64,000 nt of DNA. Source: Rs1 sp034111875 (GTDB lineage: Bacteria; Pseudomonadota; Gammaproteobacteria; Pseudomonadales; Balneatricaceae). The notes below the pieces were generated by a model. The model was given only the letters and a program-made list of their open reading frames with translations. It was not told where the DNA came from and ran no database searches. The DNA is taken from NCBI GenBank assembly GCA_034111875.1, contig JAWUWK010000028.1, positions 11,529 through 75,528 on the forward strand, written 5' to 3'. Of this stretch, positions 9,030-18,342 are shown one piece after another (the stretch's first letter is position 1; every line of letters starts with the position of its first letter). The translations under genes were made by a program, and so were the position numbers.

Positions 9030-10949
9030 CTAGGCTTTGAAGTAGTCATCAAAAGGGTGAGATTTGTCAATGTCAATTGACTGCTTATATCCGGGGATTT
9101 TTACTTCAGCCGGACTGATCACGAGGTCGTCTCCTGCCAGTACGTTGTGATTAAACTTGTAACTAGGCAAGGCTTCCCCGCGCATAGCACTGACATCATA
9201 AGCCTGCGCTTTTGCTACCACGGGTTTGTTGGCTTCTTGCCAGCTGGCGATTTTTTCAGCACCGTGTTTGTACAGCAGCATATCTCTGACGATATGCGGG
9301 GCTAAGATAGGGGCGCTAGCATTGTTGCCGCCAAATCCTTTAGAGTTGAGAATCACAGAGTCCATCCCAGTGGTGCCGACCTTAAGGTGCTCTGTAGAGA
9401 GTAATAAATTACTTTGATGTATATCATCAGCAAAACGTTTGCTGGTGGCTATGCCTGGGATATAGCCATAAACCCAAGTGCCTAATGAACTACAAAGTTG
9501 ATCGCCGCCAGCGGTGCCTTGGGAGTGACCTAAATAGCATTTAACAGCCGCCACGGGCCATTGTGTGATATCAAAAGCTTTGGCCACTTGATTAATAACA
9601 TGTGACTCAGTTACACGGTTTTGTGGGGTGCTGGTGCCATGTGCTTGGACAAAAGATCGTTGTTGTAATGACTCTTTTCCTAGCATGCTGCTAATCAGAG
9701 CAGCGGATTTGCTCAAGGTGAGGTAGTTGCCGATGCCCGGAGCCGAAATGGATTTTTTGTGGCCGTCAGCATTGACAAAAACATCGGGTATGGCACCATG
9801 GATTTGTGCGCCCAAGGTTAAGGCCAGTTCATCGCTCATAAGTAAAACAAATTGACTAGATTCAGCAATAGTGAAGCCACAGTTTTCAGCAAAAGGACGA
9901 CATGGACTGCGATAGTGGTGCTCGCTTAATTGATCTACATTATTTAGCGCGAGGAGATCTTTTTCTTCAGCTAGGGCGCCCATGGTGCGAAAGCCTTCAA
10001 TGATCTCAGGTGTTATTGGCGCATCGCTGCCACCGACTAGAACCACTTTTTTACGGCCATCGCGAATGTCTTGCACGCCATTGCGTAAATTGTAGAGGAA
10101 GGTCGCACAGGCACCGAGAGAGCCTCCTGTGCTGCCAACATTACCTATGACATAAGCGTTGACAAAGTCTGCAGGCATTTGCGCATAACCGAGTGGTATT
10201 TGTTTGGAGGTGATGCGCTTACCAATACTTGGGTATTTTGTTAAGCCGCCAAAGCCCAGATCATCTAGTTGGCCAATAGAGTTGCTCGCGTAAACAGCAA
10301 TGTCGTCGGGAGACACGGCATCGGCAATAATATCAAAATCTATCCCTGAGGAGTTGATGGCGTCAGAGGCCGCGTATATCGTCATTTGCAAATTACGCGG
10401 ATGATTGCGTGATTGATAAAGTTTTCCCGGCTCAAAACCTGTCGGCAGTTGCCCTGCAGTTTTCACGCTAGCTTCTTTTGTGTCTGGAAAGATAATAGGT
10501 AATTCGCCAACAACGGATACTTTAAAAGTGTTAGGGGTTAATTCAGTGACTGTCCAGTTGTCTGGAATTACATTCGGTAGTTGGCGTTTGCTTAAGTTGA
10601 AGCAGATAGGTTCAGCGCTTTGTAGTTTGACGGCTTTATTAAACACCATAGCATTGACATCGAAGTGTTGAGCGTCAATTTTGCGGATCAGAGAGTTCTC
10701 TAGTACTTGAGCACTGATAGTCTTTACTAGGCTGTCTAGGCAAGTAAATTCGCCTTCAGCGGTTGTGTATTTGTCCTCTCCAGCAGTGCAGGTAACTAAT
10801 TTACTGATGGTAGCCAAAGAGAGGATAGTGGCGGCGCGTTCACAAGCGCTGAGTTTATCAATAATTAAGCGACGATAACTATGATGAAAGGAGCTTCTTC
10901 CAGCTGGATTTATACCTCCAAATCCAACAATAACCGGTAGGTGTGACAA
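9030..10949 (-). CDS. fabY: beta-ketoacyl-ACP synthase, FabY type
   Basis: A long (639-residue) condensing enzyme. The N-terminus PVIVGFGGINPAGRSSFHHS and the large N-terminal region before the thiolase fold match Pseudomonas FabY (PA5174), which condenses acetyl-CoA with malonyl-ACP to start fatty-acid synthesis. The Cys-His-His triad of KAS I/II enzymes is present: Cys281 in SLGACATFLY, His437 in QAHGTSTP and His475 in YLGHSQGTAGG. The start is TTG with a strong AAGGAG site six bases upstream. FabY rather than FabB/FabF is favoured by length and N-terminal match. FabY replaces FabH in P. aeruginosa; whether fabH exists here cannot be seen. Confidence 0.87.
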   Translation of the reverse strand: MSHLPVIVGFGGINPAGRSSFHHSYRRLIIDKLSACERAATILSLATISKLVTCTAGEDKYTTAEGEFTCLDSLVKTISAQVLENSLIRKIDAQHFDVNAMVFNKAVKLQSAEPICFNLSKRQLPNVIPDNWTVTELTPNTFKVSVVGELPIIFPDTKEASVKTAGQLPTGFEPGKLYQSRNHPRNLQMTIYAASDAINSSGIDFDIIADAVSPDDIAVYASNSIGQLDDLGFGGLTKYPSIGKRITSKQIPLGYAQMPADFVNAYVIGNVGSTGGSLGACATFLYNLRNGVQDIRDGRKKVVLVGGSDAPITPEIIEGFRTMGALAEEKDLLALNNVDQLSEHHYRSPCRPFAENCGFTIAESSQFVLLMSDELALTLGAQIHGAIPDVFVNADGHKKSISAPGIGNYLTLSKSAALISSMLGKESLQQRSFVQAHGTSTPQNRVTESHVINQVAKAFDITQWPVAAVKCYLGHSQGTAGGDQLCSSLGTWVYGYIPGIATSKRFADDIHQSNLLLSTEHLKVGTTGMDSVILNSKGFGGNNASAPILAPHIVRDMLLYKHGAEKIASWQEANKPVVAKAQAYDVSAMRGEALPSYKFNHNVLAGDDLVISPAEVKIPGYKQSIDIDKSHPFDDYFKA

Positions 10950-11427
10950 ATAGAGCTCCTTAAAAGAACTTAAAATAATAGTGCGAGACTTCAGCTTAAC
11001 TATTAGATTTGTAAATACGATGTTAAAAACAAACTTATAATGCCAATTTACTGACGTAAACCCCGCTTTTTCGCTTGTTTTTGCTTAGTCATTACTTAAC
11101 TTATAACGCTATGCAGGGGTGTCAGTACGGCAATAGTATTCGCCTAAAGCTGCAAATCAACCTAAGCCAGAAGCTTGAAATATCGACGAAAGCTGATTTA
11201 GCTTTAAACGTGAAGACGATTTTAAGGCGTATTCTAGCGATTGCCAATAGAACTCGCTAGGCATTTATGAGCATTTTTAATTAATTCGCCGCTTTAGTAG
11301 AGTAAGAGTGCTTGATAATGTTGTGTTCATATAACTAATCTAACTTGTGACAAGCATTGTGTTATAGAATCCAGCTATTTGTTGTATAGTTGACGCTTGC
11401 CTGAATAAAATAAACAAGGATCTATTT
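10950..11427. other. 478-base gap between fabY and the OmpA-type lipoprotein, no gene seen
   Basis: This is a divergent intergenic region and should carry both promoters. An open frame of 61 codons on the plus strand (11075-11260) has no ribosome site and no recognisable composition, so I do not call it a gene. An AAGGA ribosome site at about 11416 precedes the lipoprotein ATG. Confidence 0.45.
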
Positions 11428-12087
11428 ATGCGTAAAAAATTAGCCACAATTTTACTGCCGGTTGTCTTCTTGACGGGCTGTGCTAACACCCAAGGTGAAA
11501 ATGGCAATGCCAGCTATGGTGCTATTGGTGGAGCATTGGTCGGTGCATTACTGGGAAGTCAGCTCGACGATGATGGTAACCGTGACAAAGGTATCATTGT
11601 CGGTGCCTTGGCCGGCGCTGCTGCCGGTGGCGCTATCGGTAATTATATGGATCGTCAAGAGGCGGCCATGCGTGCTCAATTAGAAGATGAGAGACGTCGT
11701 AATGCCATAGAAATAGAGCGTATTAAAGATGATACCCTGCGTTTGGTGCTAAACGATGATGTTTCTTTTGATTTTAATTCTGATAAGGTAAAACCTTCGT
11801 TTCATGCCTCTCTAAAAAAGGTCAATCAAGTATTGGCCCATTACAATAGCTCAAATATTACCATTGTAGGGCATACCGATTCTAAAGGTTCTGAAAGTTA
11901 CAACCAAGGTTTGTCAGAGCGACGAGCTGAGTCTGTGAAAAGGTACTTATCAACCGGTGGGGTCAACGGATCTCGTTTAAGCACAGCCGGTTATGGTGAG
12001 TTACAGCCAAGAGATAGCAACGATACCAGTAATGGTCGCAGCCGAAACAGGCGTGTTGAATTGCTTGTCCAAGGTGTCGGCAGCTAG
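11428..12087 (+). CDS. OmpA-family lipoprotein with glycine-zipper (YiaD-like)
   Basis: 219 residues with a signal peptide and lipobox LTGC ending at Cys18, so an outer-membrane lipoprotein is likely. Residues 28-68 are two Gly/Ala-rich glycine-zipper segments (GAIGGALVGALLGS and GALAGAAAGGAIGN). A charged helix follows, then an OmpA C-terminal peptidoglycan-binding domain from about 105 to 215, with IVGHTDSKGSESYNQGLSER and the NRRVEL end. It most likely tethers the outer membrane to the cell wall. The YiaD/Pal-like layout is clear; the exact orthologue is not. Confidence 0.88.
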   Translation: MRKKLATILLPVVFLTGCANTQGENGNASYGAIGGALVGALLGSQLDDDGNRDKGIIVGALAGAAAGGAIGNYMDRQEAAMRAQLEDERRRNAIEIERIKDDTLRLVLNDDVSFDFNSDKVKPSFHASLKKVNQVLAHYNSSNITIVGHTDSKGSESYNQGLSERRAESVKRYLSTGGVNGSRLSTAGYGELQPRDSNDTSNGRSRNRRVELLVQGVGS

Positions 12088-12102
12088 CCGTTATGAACGC
12101 CT

Positions 12103-12133
12103 AAAAAAGCCAGCGACTTCGCTGGCTTTTTTG
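12103..12133 (+). terminator. strong rho-independent terminator after the OmpA-type lipoprotein gene
   Basis: AAAAAAGCCAGCGA pairs across a CTTC loop with GCTGGCTTTTTT, giving an A-rich lead, GC-rich stem and T-tail. The A/T arms make it usable from both strands. Confidence 0.9.
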
Positions 12134-12190
12134 TGTCTGCTAGTGGGTAGATTAAGAGGTAGCTGTTTTTTTTTAAAAAACAGCGTCGAC

Positions 12191-12455
12191 AGCACTGCTA
12201 GTGCGAGATCAGTATATATCCAATATGAATGTTACTGTGACCGGCAAAATCCTTTAGCCTGCCTGTGCAGAACTTCCCCATACTCTGCTACTTATTATAG
12301 TAAACGAAGTCTAGCATCATGTTAGGTTAGACTCTTGTTCGCAATCGCAACAGCGAGATTTGCTATACACTTAACATTTATCGCCGGTATTTATCACGCT
12401 CGGTCGACTGGTATTGAGCAAAGCTGTCGTTTTGTGTGTGCGTGTTATCTCCCCA
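12191..12455 (-). pseudogene. decayed tandem copy of the flgT 3' end
   Basis: This stretch aligns with 12456-12719, the last part of flgT, at a constant offset of 264-265 bases. Matching blocks include CTAGTG(C/T)GAGATCAGTA at the stop codon, TGACCGGCAAAA, TTTATCGCCGGT and GTGCGTGTTATCT. Read on the minus strand, the last residues are FAGHSNIHIGYILISH against FAGQSNIQIGDVLISH in flgT, with the same TAG. Further upstream an in-frame TAG and length changes break the frame. The unit is an old direct duplication whose downstream copy is no longer translated. Confidence 0.85.
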
Positions 12456-12461
12456 GCCACG

Positions 12462-13703
12462 CTAGTGTGAGATCAGTACATCACCAATTTGAATATTACT
12501 TTGACCGGCAAAACCGTTGAGGTTACCCTCTGCAGAGTTTTCCCGTACTGTGCTAACGGTCAAAGTCAACGATGTTTGACTCAACTCTACTGTGGGGTTT
12601 TGTTGGGAATCGTAATAGGTGGATTTGCGATACACAGAAAATTTATCGCCGGTTTTTATGCCGGTGGCTCGGCCGGCTTTGAACCACACTTTACTTTCAT
12701 TGGTGCGTGTTATCTCAACAGAAAATTGATGACACCTTAAGCTGCTATTGATGTCATCTGCCATGTTATTGAGTTCTTTTGCAACTTGCTTACCGTAATC
12801 CAATTGCCAAAATGGACTGCTGGCAAAACCAAATTTTTGTCTGTCATTGTTGCCCCATAGGCCTGCGGTTCTGAAACTCTTTTGATTAATAAGTGACCCT
12901 GTAAAGCCATCGTGTATAAATACATCAACTTCGAAAGCGCGCATGTATCTACTGCTTAAATAGTCATATTTGTGGTATTTGTCTATAAAGTAATTTTTGT
13001 GTCTATAGACACTGGGAGTAAGCATCGAAATGTCCCTGACCACACCTGAGACCACGTATTGTACATCCAACTGTCTAGTTTGTTGTAGCACGGTGCTTAA
13101 GGCACCTTGAGGTAATTGGCCTGTTGCAGCCGTGCCAACTTGTGATTGAAGCATCAAATGACCAGCATTTAATGCTTGAATATTGTTGCTATTAGAAAGC
13201 CGCTTTGATAACTCTGTGGCTAAGCTGGATTCGATATTGCGCAGCTTTCCAATATTTGATTGACTTGGGTCGAGCATAGGAAACCCAGCAATGGCGACTC
13301 GTTTACGGTAGTTGCTGGCAGGATGGCCACTGGCGCATTTGTTTTGGGTGTTCACTTGTACGCTGATCATTACTGAAAGTAGATTATCGCTGATGGATTC
13401 ATTGAGCACTGTGGCTCTACCGACATTGGCGAGCGATTCTATAGAAACGTTATCAAGGGTCATTACTCCCTGTTCAAGGTGTTGCTGAGTACTTATAAAA
13501 GCACTAGATTGCAGAGCTGCTTGCTGTTTTGCTCGAGTGATTGCAATGTGTCGTGCACTGCTTAAATCACCATTGGCTATGACCGCTTGCCCCGTTGCTT
13601 GTACCGTTAAAGCGCTAGCTTGGGTTACCAAAAAAATACTCGCGATCAATAAAAACTTGAGCGTTAGGACAGGTGCTTTCCTTAGATTATTAGAGCTCAA
13701 CAT
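12462..13703 (-). CDS. flgT: flagellar assembly protein FlgT (H-ring/T-ring)
   Basis: A secreted periplasmic protein, 413 residues, with a signal peptide ending about Ala31 (TQASA). In Vibrio FlgT builds the H-ring around the basal body and is needed for the stator-holding T-ring. The FlgT N-terminal domain (about 32-120) includes the SSARHIAITRAKQQAAL segment. A middle TolB-like domain (about 125-300) has YRKRVAIAGFPM, and the C-terminal SH3-like domain (about 325-413) ends in GQSNIQIGDVLISH. It diverges from flgO-flgP across 179 bases, the same arrangement as in Vibrio. A decayed second copy of its 3' end lies downstream. Confidence 0.9.
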   Translation of the reverse strand: MLSSNNLRKAPVLTLKFLLIASIFLVTQASALTVQATGQAVIANGDLSSARHIAITRAKQQAALQSSAFISTQQHLEQGVMTLDNVSIESLANVGRATVLNESISDNLLSVMISVQVNTQNKCASGHPASNYRKRVAIAGFPMLDPSQSNIGKLRNIESSLATELSKRLSNSNNIQALNAGHLMLQSQVGTAATGQLPQGALSTVLQQTRQLDVQYVVSGVVRDISMLTPSVYRHKNYFIDKYHKYDYLSSRYMRAFEVDVFIHDGFTGSLINQKSFRTAGLWGNNDRQKFGFASSPFWQLDYGKQVAKELNNMADDINSSLRCHQFSVEITRTNESKVWFKAGRATGIKTGDKFSVYRKSTYYDSQQNPTVELSQTSLTLTVSTVRENSAEGNLNGFAGQSNIQIGDVLISH

Positions 13704-13773
13704 AGTGTATCAGTTACCGATATAGTAAAAATAATTCAAGGGAAATGTTAAGTCGTCAATATAAGCTTAACTG

Positions 13774-13792
13774 TATAATTTGACACTATAAT
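13774..13792. promoter_or_regulatory. candidate promoter elements between flgT and flgO
   Basis: Two TATAAT hexamers (13774-13779 and 13787-13792) and a TTGACA (13780-13785) lie within the 179-base divergent region. They are not arranged as one clean -35/-10 pair for either strand, and I see no convincing sigma-54 or sigma-28 site. Offered only as the likely promoter zone. Confidence 0.3.
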
Positions 13793-13882
13793 ACATTTAT
13801 CGCTGATAGCGAATAGAGTCGTTATCAGTCTTAGTGTAATATTAACGATATAACTAATATGGGTAATTGAAGGCGATACGTA

Positions 13883-14566
13883 ATGAAGTGTGTTTTATTA
13901 GTTTTAGTCTCGGTATTGAGTGGCTGTGTACCCCAAAACATAAAATCGCCATTTTCCAATGATATGTCTGCGGAACAGGCGCGAGAGATTGTTGAAAAAG
14001 CCATCGAAATCGACAGTCTGGCCGAGTTCGCTCAGCCCGCTAAAACGGCGTTAGCCCCTATAGACCCTAATTATTTCGATCCTGTGAGTGAGGCTGTTGC
14101 CCAGATGTCTGATCAAATGGTGCGAGGTTTGCGTCAAAATAGGGTTAAACGTTTGCCTGTGGCGGTATTGCCTTTTAAATCTTTGCGGCACAGTGTGCAC
14201 GATGATTTATTTGGCGCAAGAATTTCCGAGAGCTTTGTCTTCCCAATGACTCAGCGCGGTTATAATATGGTTGATTTTCGAGCGGTCAGCTTAGTCACCA
14301 CAGAAAAAACACCCGTATCTAAAGGTTTGCTGCCGACGTTGCAGCAGCAATATAAAATCTATTACATATTAACCGGTACTTATGCAAAGCATGGTGATGG
14401 AGTGGTCTTAAATGCGCGTATTTTAGATGTAATCACACGTCAAGTGGTGGCCGCTGGACAGTCGCATATAGCTTACAAGCGCCTTGAAAGTATTTTGCCT
14501 GGTTACGATCCAATTGATGCGTTAAATAAAGGTTTTATCATCGAAAATGGTGTTGGACCGCAATAG
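13883..14566 (+). CDS. flgO: flagellar outer-membrane lipoprotein FlgO
   Basis: 227 residues, signal peptide with lipobox VLSGC ending at Cys15. The central domain (about 90-215) has RLPVAVLPFKSLRHSVHDD and YYILTGTYAKHGDGVVLNARILD, the pattern of the FlgO family. In Vibrio FlgO is an outer-membrane lipoprotein needed with FlgP for normal motility. flgP starts 10 bases after the stop, so the two form an operon, and flgT faces them. Confidence 0.87.
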   Translation: MKCVLLVLVSVLSGCVPQNIKSPFSNDMSAEQAREIVEKAIEIDSLAEFAQPAKTALAPIDPNYFDPVSEAVAQMSDQMVRGLRQNRVKRLPVAVLPFKSLRHSVHDDLFGARISESFVFPMTQRGYNMVDFRAVSLVTTEKTPVSKGLLPTLQQQYKIYYILTGTYAKHGDGVVLNARILDVITRQVVAAGQSHIAYKRLESILPGYDPIDALNKGFIIENGVGPQ

Positions 14567-14576
14567 GGTTTTAAAA

Positions 14577-15026
14577 ATGAGATTGACTACAATATTTAAA
14601 AGCAGTTTGCTGGTATTGGCAATGTCTTTGGCGGGTTGTGAAACTATCTCGAAAACCGCCAGTAATCTAACCGGCAGCAGCGGATTCCCAAAGAGTAAAG
14701 CTCAAACTTACAGAGCGACAGGATATGCGCCTATCAGCAAACAGCCTGGTATAACCAGAGGCGAAAAGGTGATCAATGCGATTCGTGCTTCAAAATTGCG
14801 TGCTTACCAAGAGTTGGCGGCAATGGTGCATGGTCAATATGTGACTAGTACTAGCACGGTAATCCAAATGACGTTAGTCAATGATGATTTCAAAACCGCT
14901 GTGGCGGGGGTTGTTCGCGGAGCGAGAGTGGTGAAGTCTTATCCTATTCAAGATGACGTCTATGCGACTATTTTAGAGCTTAAAGGCAATCAGTTGCAAC
15001 AGGCGTGGATTGTCAATAATAACTGA
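14577..15026 (+). CDS. flgP: flagellar lipoprotein FlgP (LPP20 family)
   Basis: 149 residues from the ATG at 14577; an in-frame start at 14547 would overlap flgO and disrupt the signal peptide. The lipobox MSLAGC ends at Cys21. The LPP20-type domain (about 55-145) has AIRASKLRAYQELAAMVHGQ and a VVRGARVVKSYP strand. In Vibrio and Campylobacter FlgP forms a disc or ring in the outer membrane around the flagellum. It is encoded just after flgO. Confidence 0.87.
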   Translation: MRLTTIFKSSLLVLAMSLAGCETISKTASNLTGSSGFPKSKAQTYRATGYAPISKQPGITRGEKVINAIRASKLRAYQELAAMVHGQYVTSTSTVIQMTLVNDDFKTAVAGVVRGARVVKSYPIQDDVYATILELKGNQLQQAWIVNNN

Positions 15027-15127
15027 TATGAGACAACGGTTACGCGCCATGTGGTAACCGCCATTTGGCAAGTCTATGGATCATGGTTCACAATCTGTTG
15101 GAATCTACGTGCGCTAACGTTTAGTGT

Positions 15128-15424
15128 TTACTTCTTAGGAAAAGCTTTGTTGAAGGCCGCTTTTTGTTCAGCACTTGCCGGTGCTTGGTGCTTGTCTTTC
15201 CAGCTGTCATAGGGTTCTTTGTAAATGATTTCACGGGCTTGATCGTAATCAAGTGCTTCGCCTCGGTCTTGAGCCGCGCTTAAATACCATTTAGATAGGC
15301 AATTGCGACAAAAACCCGCCAGGTTCATTAGATCAATATTCTGGGCGTCTTTGCGCTCATCTAAATGCTCAATTAAGCGTCGAAAAGAGGCTGCTTCTAT
15401 TTCGGTTTGGGTTTGCTTGTTCAT
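15128..15424 (-). CDS. DUF1244 domain-containing protein
   Basis: 98 residues, cytoplasmic, matching DUF1244: RRLIEHLDERKDAQNIDLMN, then LAGFCRNCLSKWY with two conserved Cys, and the REIIYKEPYDSWK segment. The family is small, conserved in proteobacteria and has no settled role that I know of. It is downstream of glnD on the same strand with about 115 bases between them. Confidence 0.85.
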   Translation of the reverse strand: MNKQTQTEIEAASFRRLIEHLDERKDAQNIDLMNLAGFCRNCLSKWYLSAAQDRGEALDYDQAREIIYKEPYDSWKDKHQAPASAEQKAAFNKAFPKK

Positions 15425-15541
15425 GATTGTCGCTCGTTAGTGGTTTATTGAAATGATTGCGCTCAATGAGTGCATTGCTAGAGTAATAGCCCTCAGCTAA
15501 TTTAAACAGCTTTAAGTCCTTAGTTTAAAAAGCGCCAGCCA

Positions 15542-18241
15542 TTAGTGCAAAGCGGCGCTGACATGTTGGTCTAGCTGTTTGCAAATTTCCATTTGCAGCA
15601 AATGAATAAACTCTGGGTCTTCGACAAGTGCTCCAGTGCAGTCAGTGATAAAAAATAAATCTACCACTCTCTCTCCAACAATTGAAATTTTTGCCTTGCA
15701 AATAATAATGTTGTGGGAGGCAAATACTTCACCTATTACCGCGAGTAGGCCGGGTCTGTCAGGTGATATTATTTCTACCAAAGTATAGCTGTGGCTAGGA
15801 TCTGTGGTGAATTTGACTTTGCTAGGTATAGAAAAAAGTTTCATTTGCCGGCTAACGCGGCGCCTCAGTATAGAGGAATAGGCATCAGGGTTGGACAATG
15901 AATTGATGATGGTTTGTTTTATTTCGTTTAATCTGTGTTGGTTGTCTGGAATGGATTTGTTTTCTTGGGTCAAAATGGTGTAACTGCTCAGAGAAAACTC
16001 ACCTTGTGTAGGGTAAATACGTGCATCTTGTACGCTTAAAGAAAGTTGATCTAAGGTATCGACCGTCACGGCGAACAATTCATCGGGGTTTTTTGTATAA
16101 ATAATCACATCAGAGGCACCTTCATAAAGCCGTAAAGTCGTTTTCTTTATGAGTACTAACGTCTTTTCTGCTGCGCTTTTGTTTAAAATAGCCTGAGTAT
16201 GCCAGGCAATATTTTTGGCGCTTTCATGGATGAAGTATTCATCGCCCAATGTCGACCATAGCTGGTTTATCAGGCGCTGATCTATGTCGCTCGCAGCCAG
16301 TGCTTGCATTGCCTCTTGTTGTACTTGATCGATTAAGTCTTGTATGTCTACTGGGTTCTCCAAGCCGCGCTTAAGCGCCAGTTTGGTCTCGACGTAAAGT
16401 TGGCGCATCAAAGAGGCGCGCCAATTGTTCCACAAGCTATTGTTAGTGGCATTAATATCGGCAACAGTGAGTACGTAAAGATAGTCTAAGTGAGTGACAT
16501 CTCTGACATGTTCGGCAAAAGCCTGGATTATCTCAGGGTCAGAAATGTCTTTGCGCTGCGCCGTCATCGACATCAGTAAATGATTGCGTACCAGCCAGGC
16601 AATTAATTGTGTATCCCATTTGCCCAAGTGGTGGGTTTTACAAAAATTAACCACATCCACAGCGCCTAACTCTGAGTGATCACCACCGCGGCCTTTGCCT
16701 ATGTCGTGATACAGAGCGGCGATGTAAAGTAATTCTATTTTAGGTAGTTGGTTGACTAATCCGTGGGCAATAGGAAACTGTTCTTTGTGTTCAGGATGTC
16801 TGAACTGTCGACATTTGCGGATGACTTTTACAGTGTGTGCATCAACCGTGTAGATATGAAATAAGTCATGTTGCATTTGGCCTACTATGCGACCAAATTC
16901 GGGTAAGTAACGGCCAAGAATACCGTAGCGTATCATGCGTTTTAGCTCAGTTGATACACCATCTTCTTGTCTGAGTAATTCCATGAACAGAGAAATATTG
17001 CGCAGATCTGAACGAAAATCGTCGTCTATCAAATCCCAGTGTTCGCGAATTAATCTAATAGTGGAGGCGCGGACTCCAGCTATCTTGCGGTTTTGCGCCA
17101 AGAGTACAAACAGTTCCATCAGCGCAAAAGGTTGATGATTGAAAACGTTGTTGTGAGTGACTTCTAGAAAATTGTTATGCAATTGAAAGCGGTTATTCAA
17201 GGCTTGGATGTTGCTTGGCTGCTTTGCGTTTAAACTCTCTTCAAAATATTGTAACAGCAGATCGTTAAAATTGGTCATTTGCATGGCTATTCGATAGTAC
17301 TTGCTCATAAATTGTTCAACAGCAAGTTTGCCTTTTTGATCTTGGTAGCCAAAAATTTTGGCTAAACTGCGCTGGTGGTCAAGCAGTAAACGGTCTTCGC
17401 GCTTGTTGCTTATCATGTGCAGTGCATAGCGGATCTTCCACAGGTACCGTTGGCCATTGTTAATCGTTTCTAATTCGGATTCTGAGATGAACCCATACTC
17501 TACTAGTTCATCGATTAAGGTTGTACCAAAGTAGCGTTTTGCCACCCAACCAATCGTGTGGATGTCTCGTAAACCGCCCGGTGAGTTTTTTATGTTTGGC
17601 TCTAAATTATATTCGGTATTATTGGTGCGTTGATGGCGTCTTTTTTGCTCTGCTAGTTTGCCGCTTAAAAAAGATTTTGCGCTCCAAGCCTCTTCAGAGG
17701 CAACTTTATAATACATATCTAAACGCAATCGAGAGGCGCCGATAATAGTTCTAGATTCTATTAAATTAGTGGCGATAGTAATATCGGTTTTAGACAGCTC
17801 AAAGCATTCATCTATAGTTCTCACACTTGAACCGATATCAAGTTTAATATCCCACAAAAAAGTTAAGAAACCACTAATACTCTTTTGGTATTCTTCAGGA
17901 TCAGCGCGGTCAAACAGAATCAATATATCGATATCAGAATGAGGATGTAACTCACCTCGACCATAACCACCGACTGCAATTAGGCTGGCTTTGCTAGTGT
18001 CTGGCCAATCGAAAAGTTGCCATGCCTTAACCAGTAACATATCAAGAATTTGCGAGCGACCATAAATAATTTGCTGGATAGGGGTGTTGGCTTGGAACGC
18101 TTTATCCAAATTATCGCACATGCTTTTAAGTGCTTGCTTAAAAACTTTAATTGGCTGCTCATCACTAGTTAGCTGTTGCTCAAACAGAGCAGCATCGAAA
18201 AAAACACTGAGATTAACGTCTTGATTTTGAGGGCTGGTCAT
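15542..18241 (-). CDS. glnD: bifunctional PII uridylyltransferase/uridylyl-removing enzyme
   Basis: GlnD senses glutamine and adds or removes UMP on PII proteins, controlling nitrogen assimilation. In order: a nucleotidyltransferase domain with GGYGRGELHPHSDID (about residues 91-105), an HD domain with ALYHDIGKGRGGDHSELGA (about 510-530), and two C-terminal ACT domains that bind glutamine, the last with VEIISPDRPGLLAVIGEVFA. I start at the ATG at 18241 (899 residues, typical) because AGGAAA lies eight bases upstream; an in-frame ATG at 18295 would add 18 residues not seen in the family. It lies downstream of map as in enterics. Confidence 0.95.
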   Translation of the reverse strand: MTSPQNQDVNLSVFFDAALFEQQLTSDEQPIKVFKQALKSMCDNLDKAFQANTPIQQIIYGRSQILDMLLVKAWQLFDWPDTSKASLIAVGGYGRGELHPHSDIDILILFDRADPEEYQKSISGFLTFLWDIKLDIGSSVRTIDECFELSKTDITIATNLIESRTIIGASRLRLDMYYKVASEEAWSAKSFLSGKLAEQKRRHQRTNNTEYNLEPNIKNSPGGLRDIHTIGWVAKRYFGTTLIDELVEYGFISESELETINNGQRYLWKIRYALHMISNKREDRLLLDHQRSLAKIFGYQDQKGKLAVEQFMSKYYRIAMQMTNFNDLLLQYFEESLNAKQPSNIQALNNRFQLHNNFLEVTHNNVFNHQPFALMELFVLLAQNRKIAGVRASTIRLIREHWDLIDDDFRSDLRNISLFMELLRQEDGVSTELKRMIRYGILGRYLPEFGRIVGQMQHDLFHIYTVDAHTVKVIRKCRQFRHPEHKEQFPIAHGLVNQLPKIELLYIAALYHDIGKGRGGDHSELGAVDVVNFCKTHHLGKWDTQLIAWLVRNHLLMSMTAQRKDISDPEIIQAFAEHVRDVTHLDYLYVLTVADINATNNSLWNNWRASLMRQLYVETKLALKRGLENPVDIQDLIDQVQQEAMQALAASDIDQRLINQLWSTLGDEYFIHESAKNIAWHTQAILNKSAAEKTLVLIKKTTLRLYEGASDVIIYTKNPDELFAVTVDTLDQLSLSVQDARIYPTQGEFSLSSYTILTQENKSIPDNQHRLNEIKQTIINSLSNPDAYSSILRRRVSRQMKLFSIPSKVKFTTDPSHSYTLVEIISPDRPGLLAVIGEVFASHNIIICKAKISIVGERVVDLFFITDCTGALVEDPEFIHLLQMEICKQLDQHVSAALH

Positions 18242-18342
18242 GTGTTTTCCTGTGATTTGAAACCAATAAATGAAGTCTTCTGAATGAGCTCGCAACCATT
18301 AGCTTCTAGCCGCAGACTGCTTATCTTTCAGCTTAGATGCGG

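Noticed and set aside
11075..11260. 61-codon open frame in the fabY/OmpA-lipoprotein gap
   Set aside because: No ribosome site, no recognisable family, and position in a divergent promoter region; probably chance.
11993..12740. Three plus-strand open frames overlapping flgT and its decayed copy
   Set aside because: They are antisense shadows of flgT and its tandem remnant; their similarity to each other comes from the duplication.
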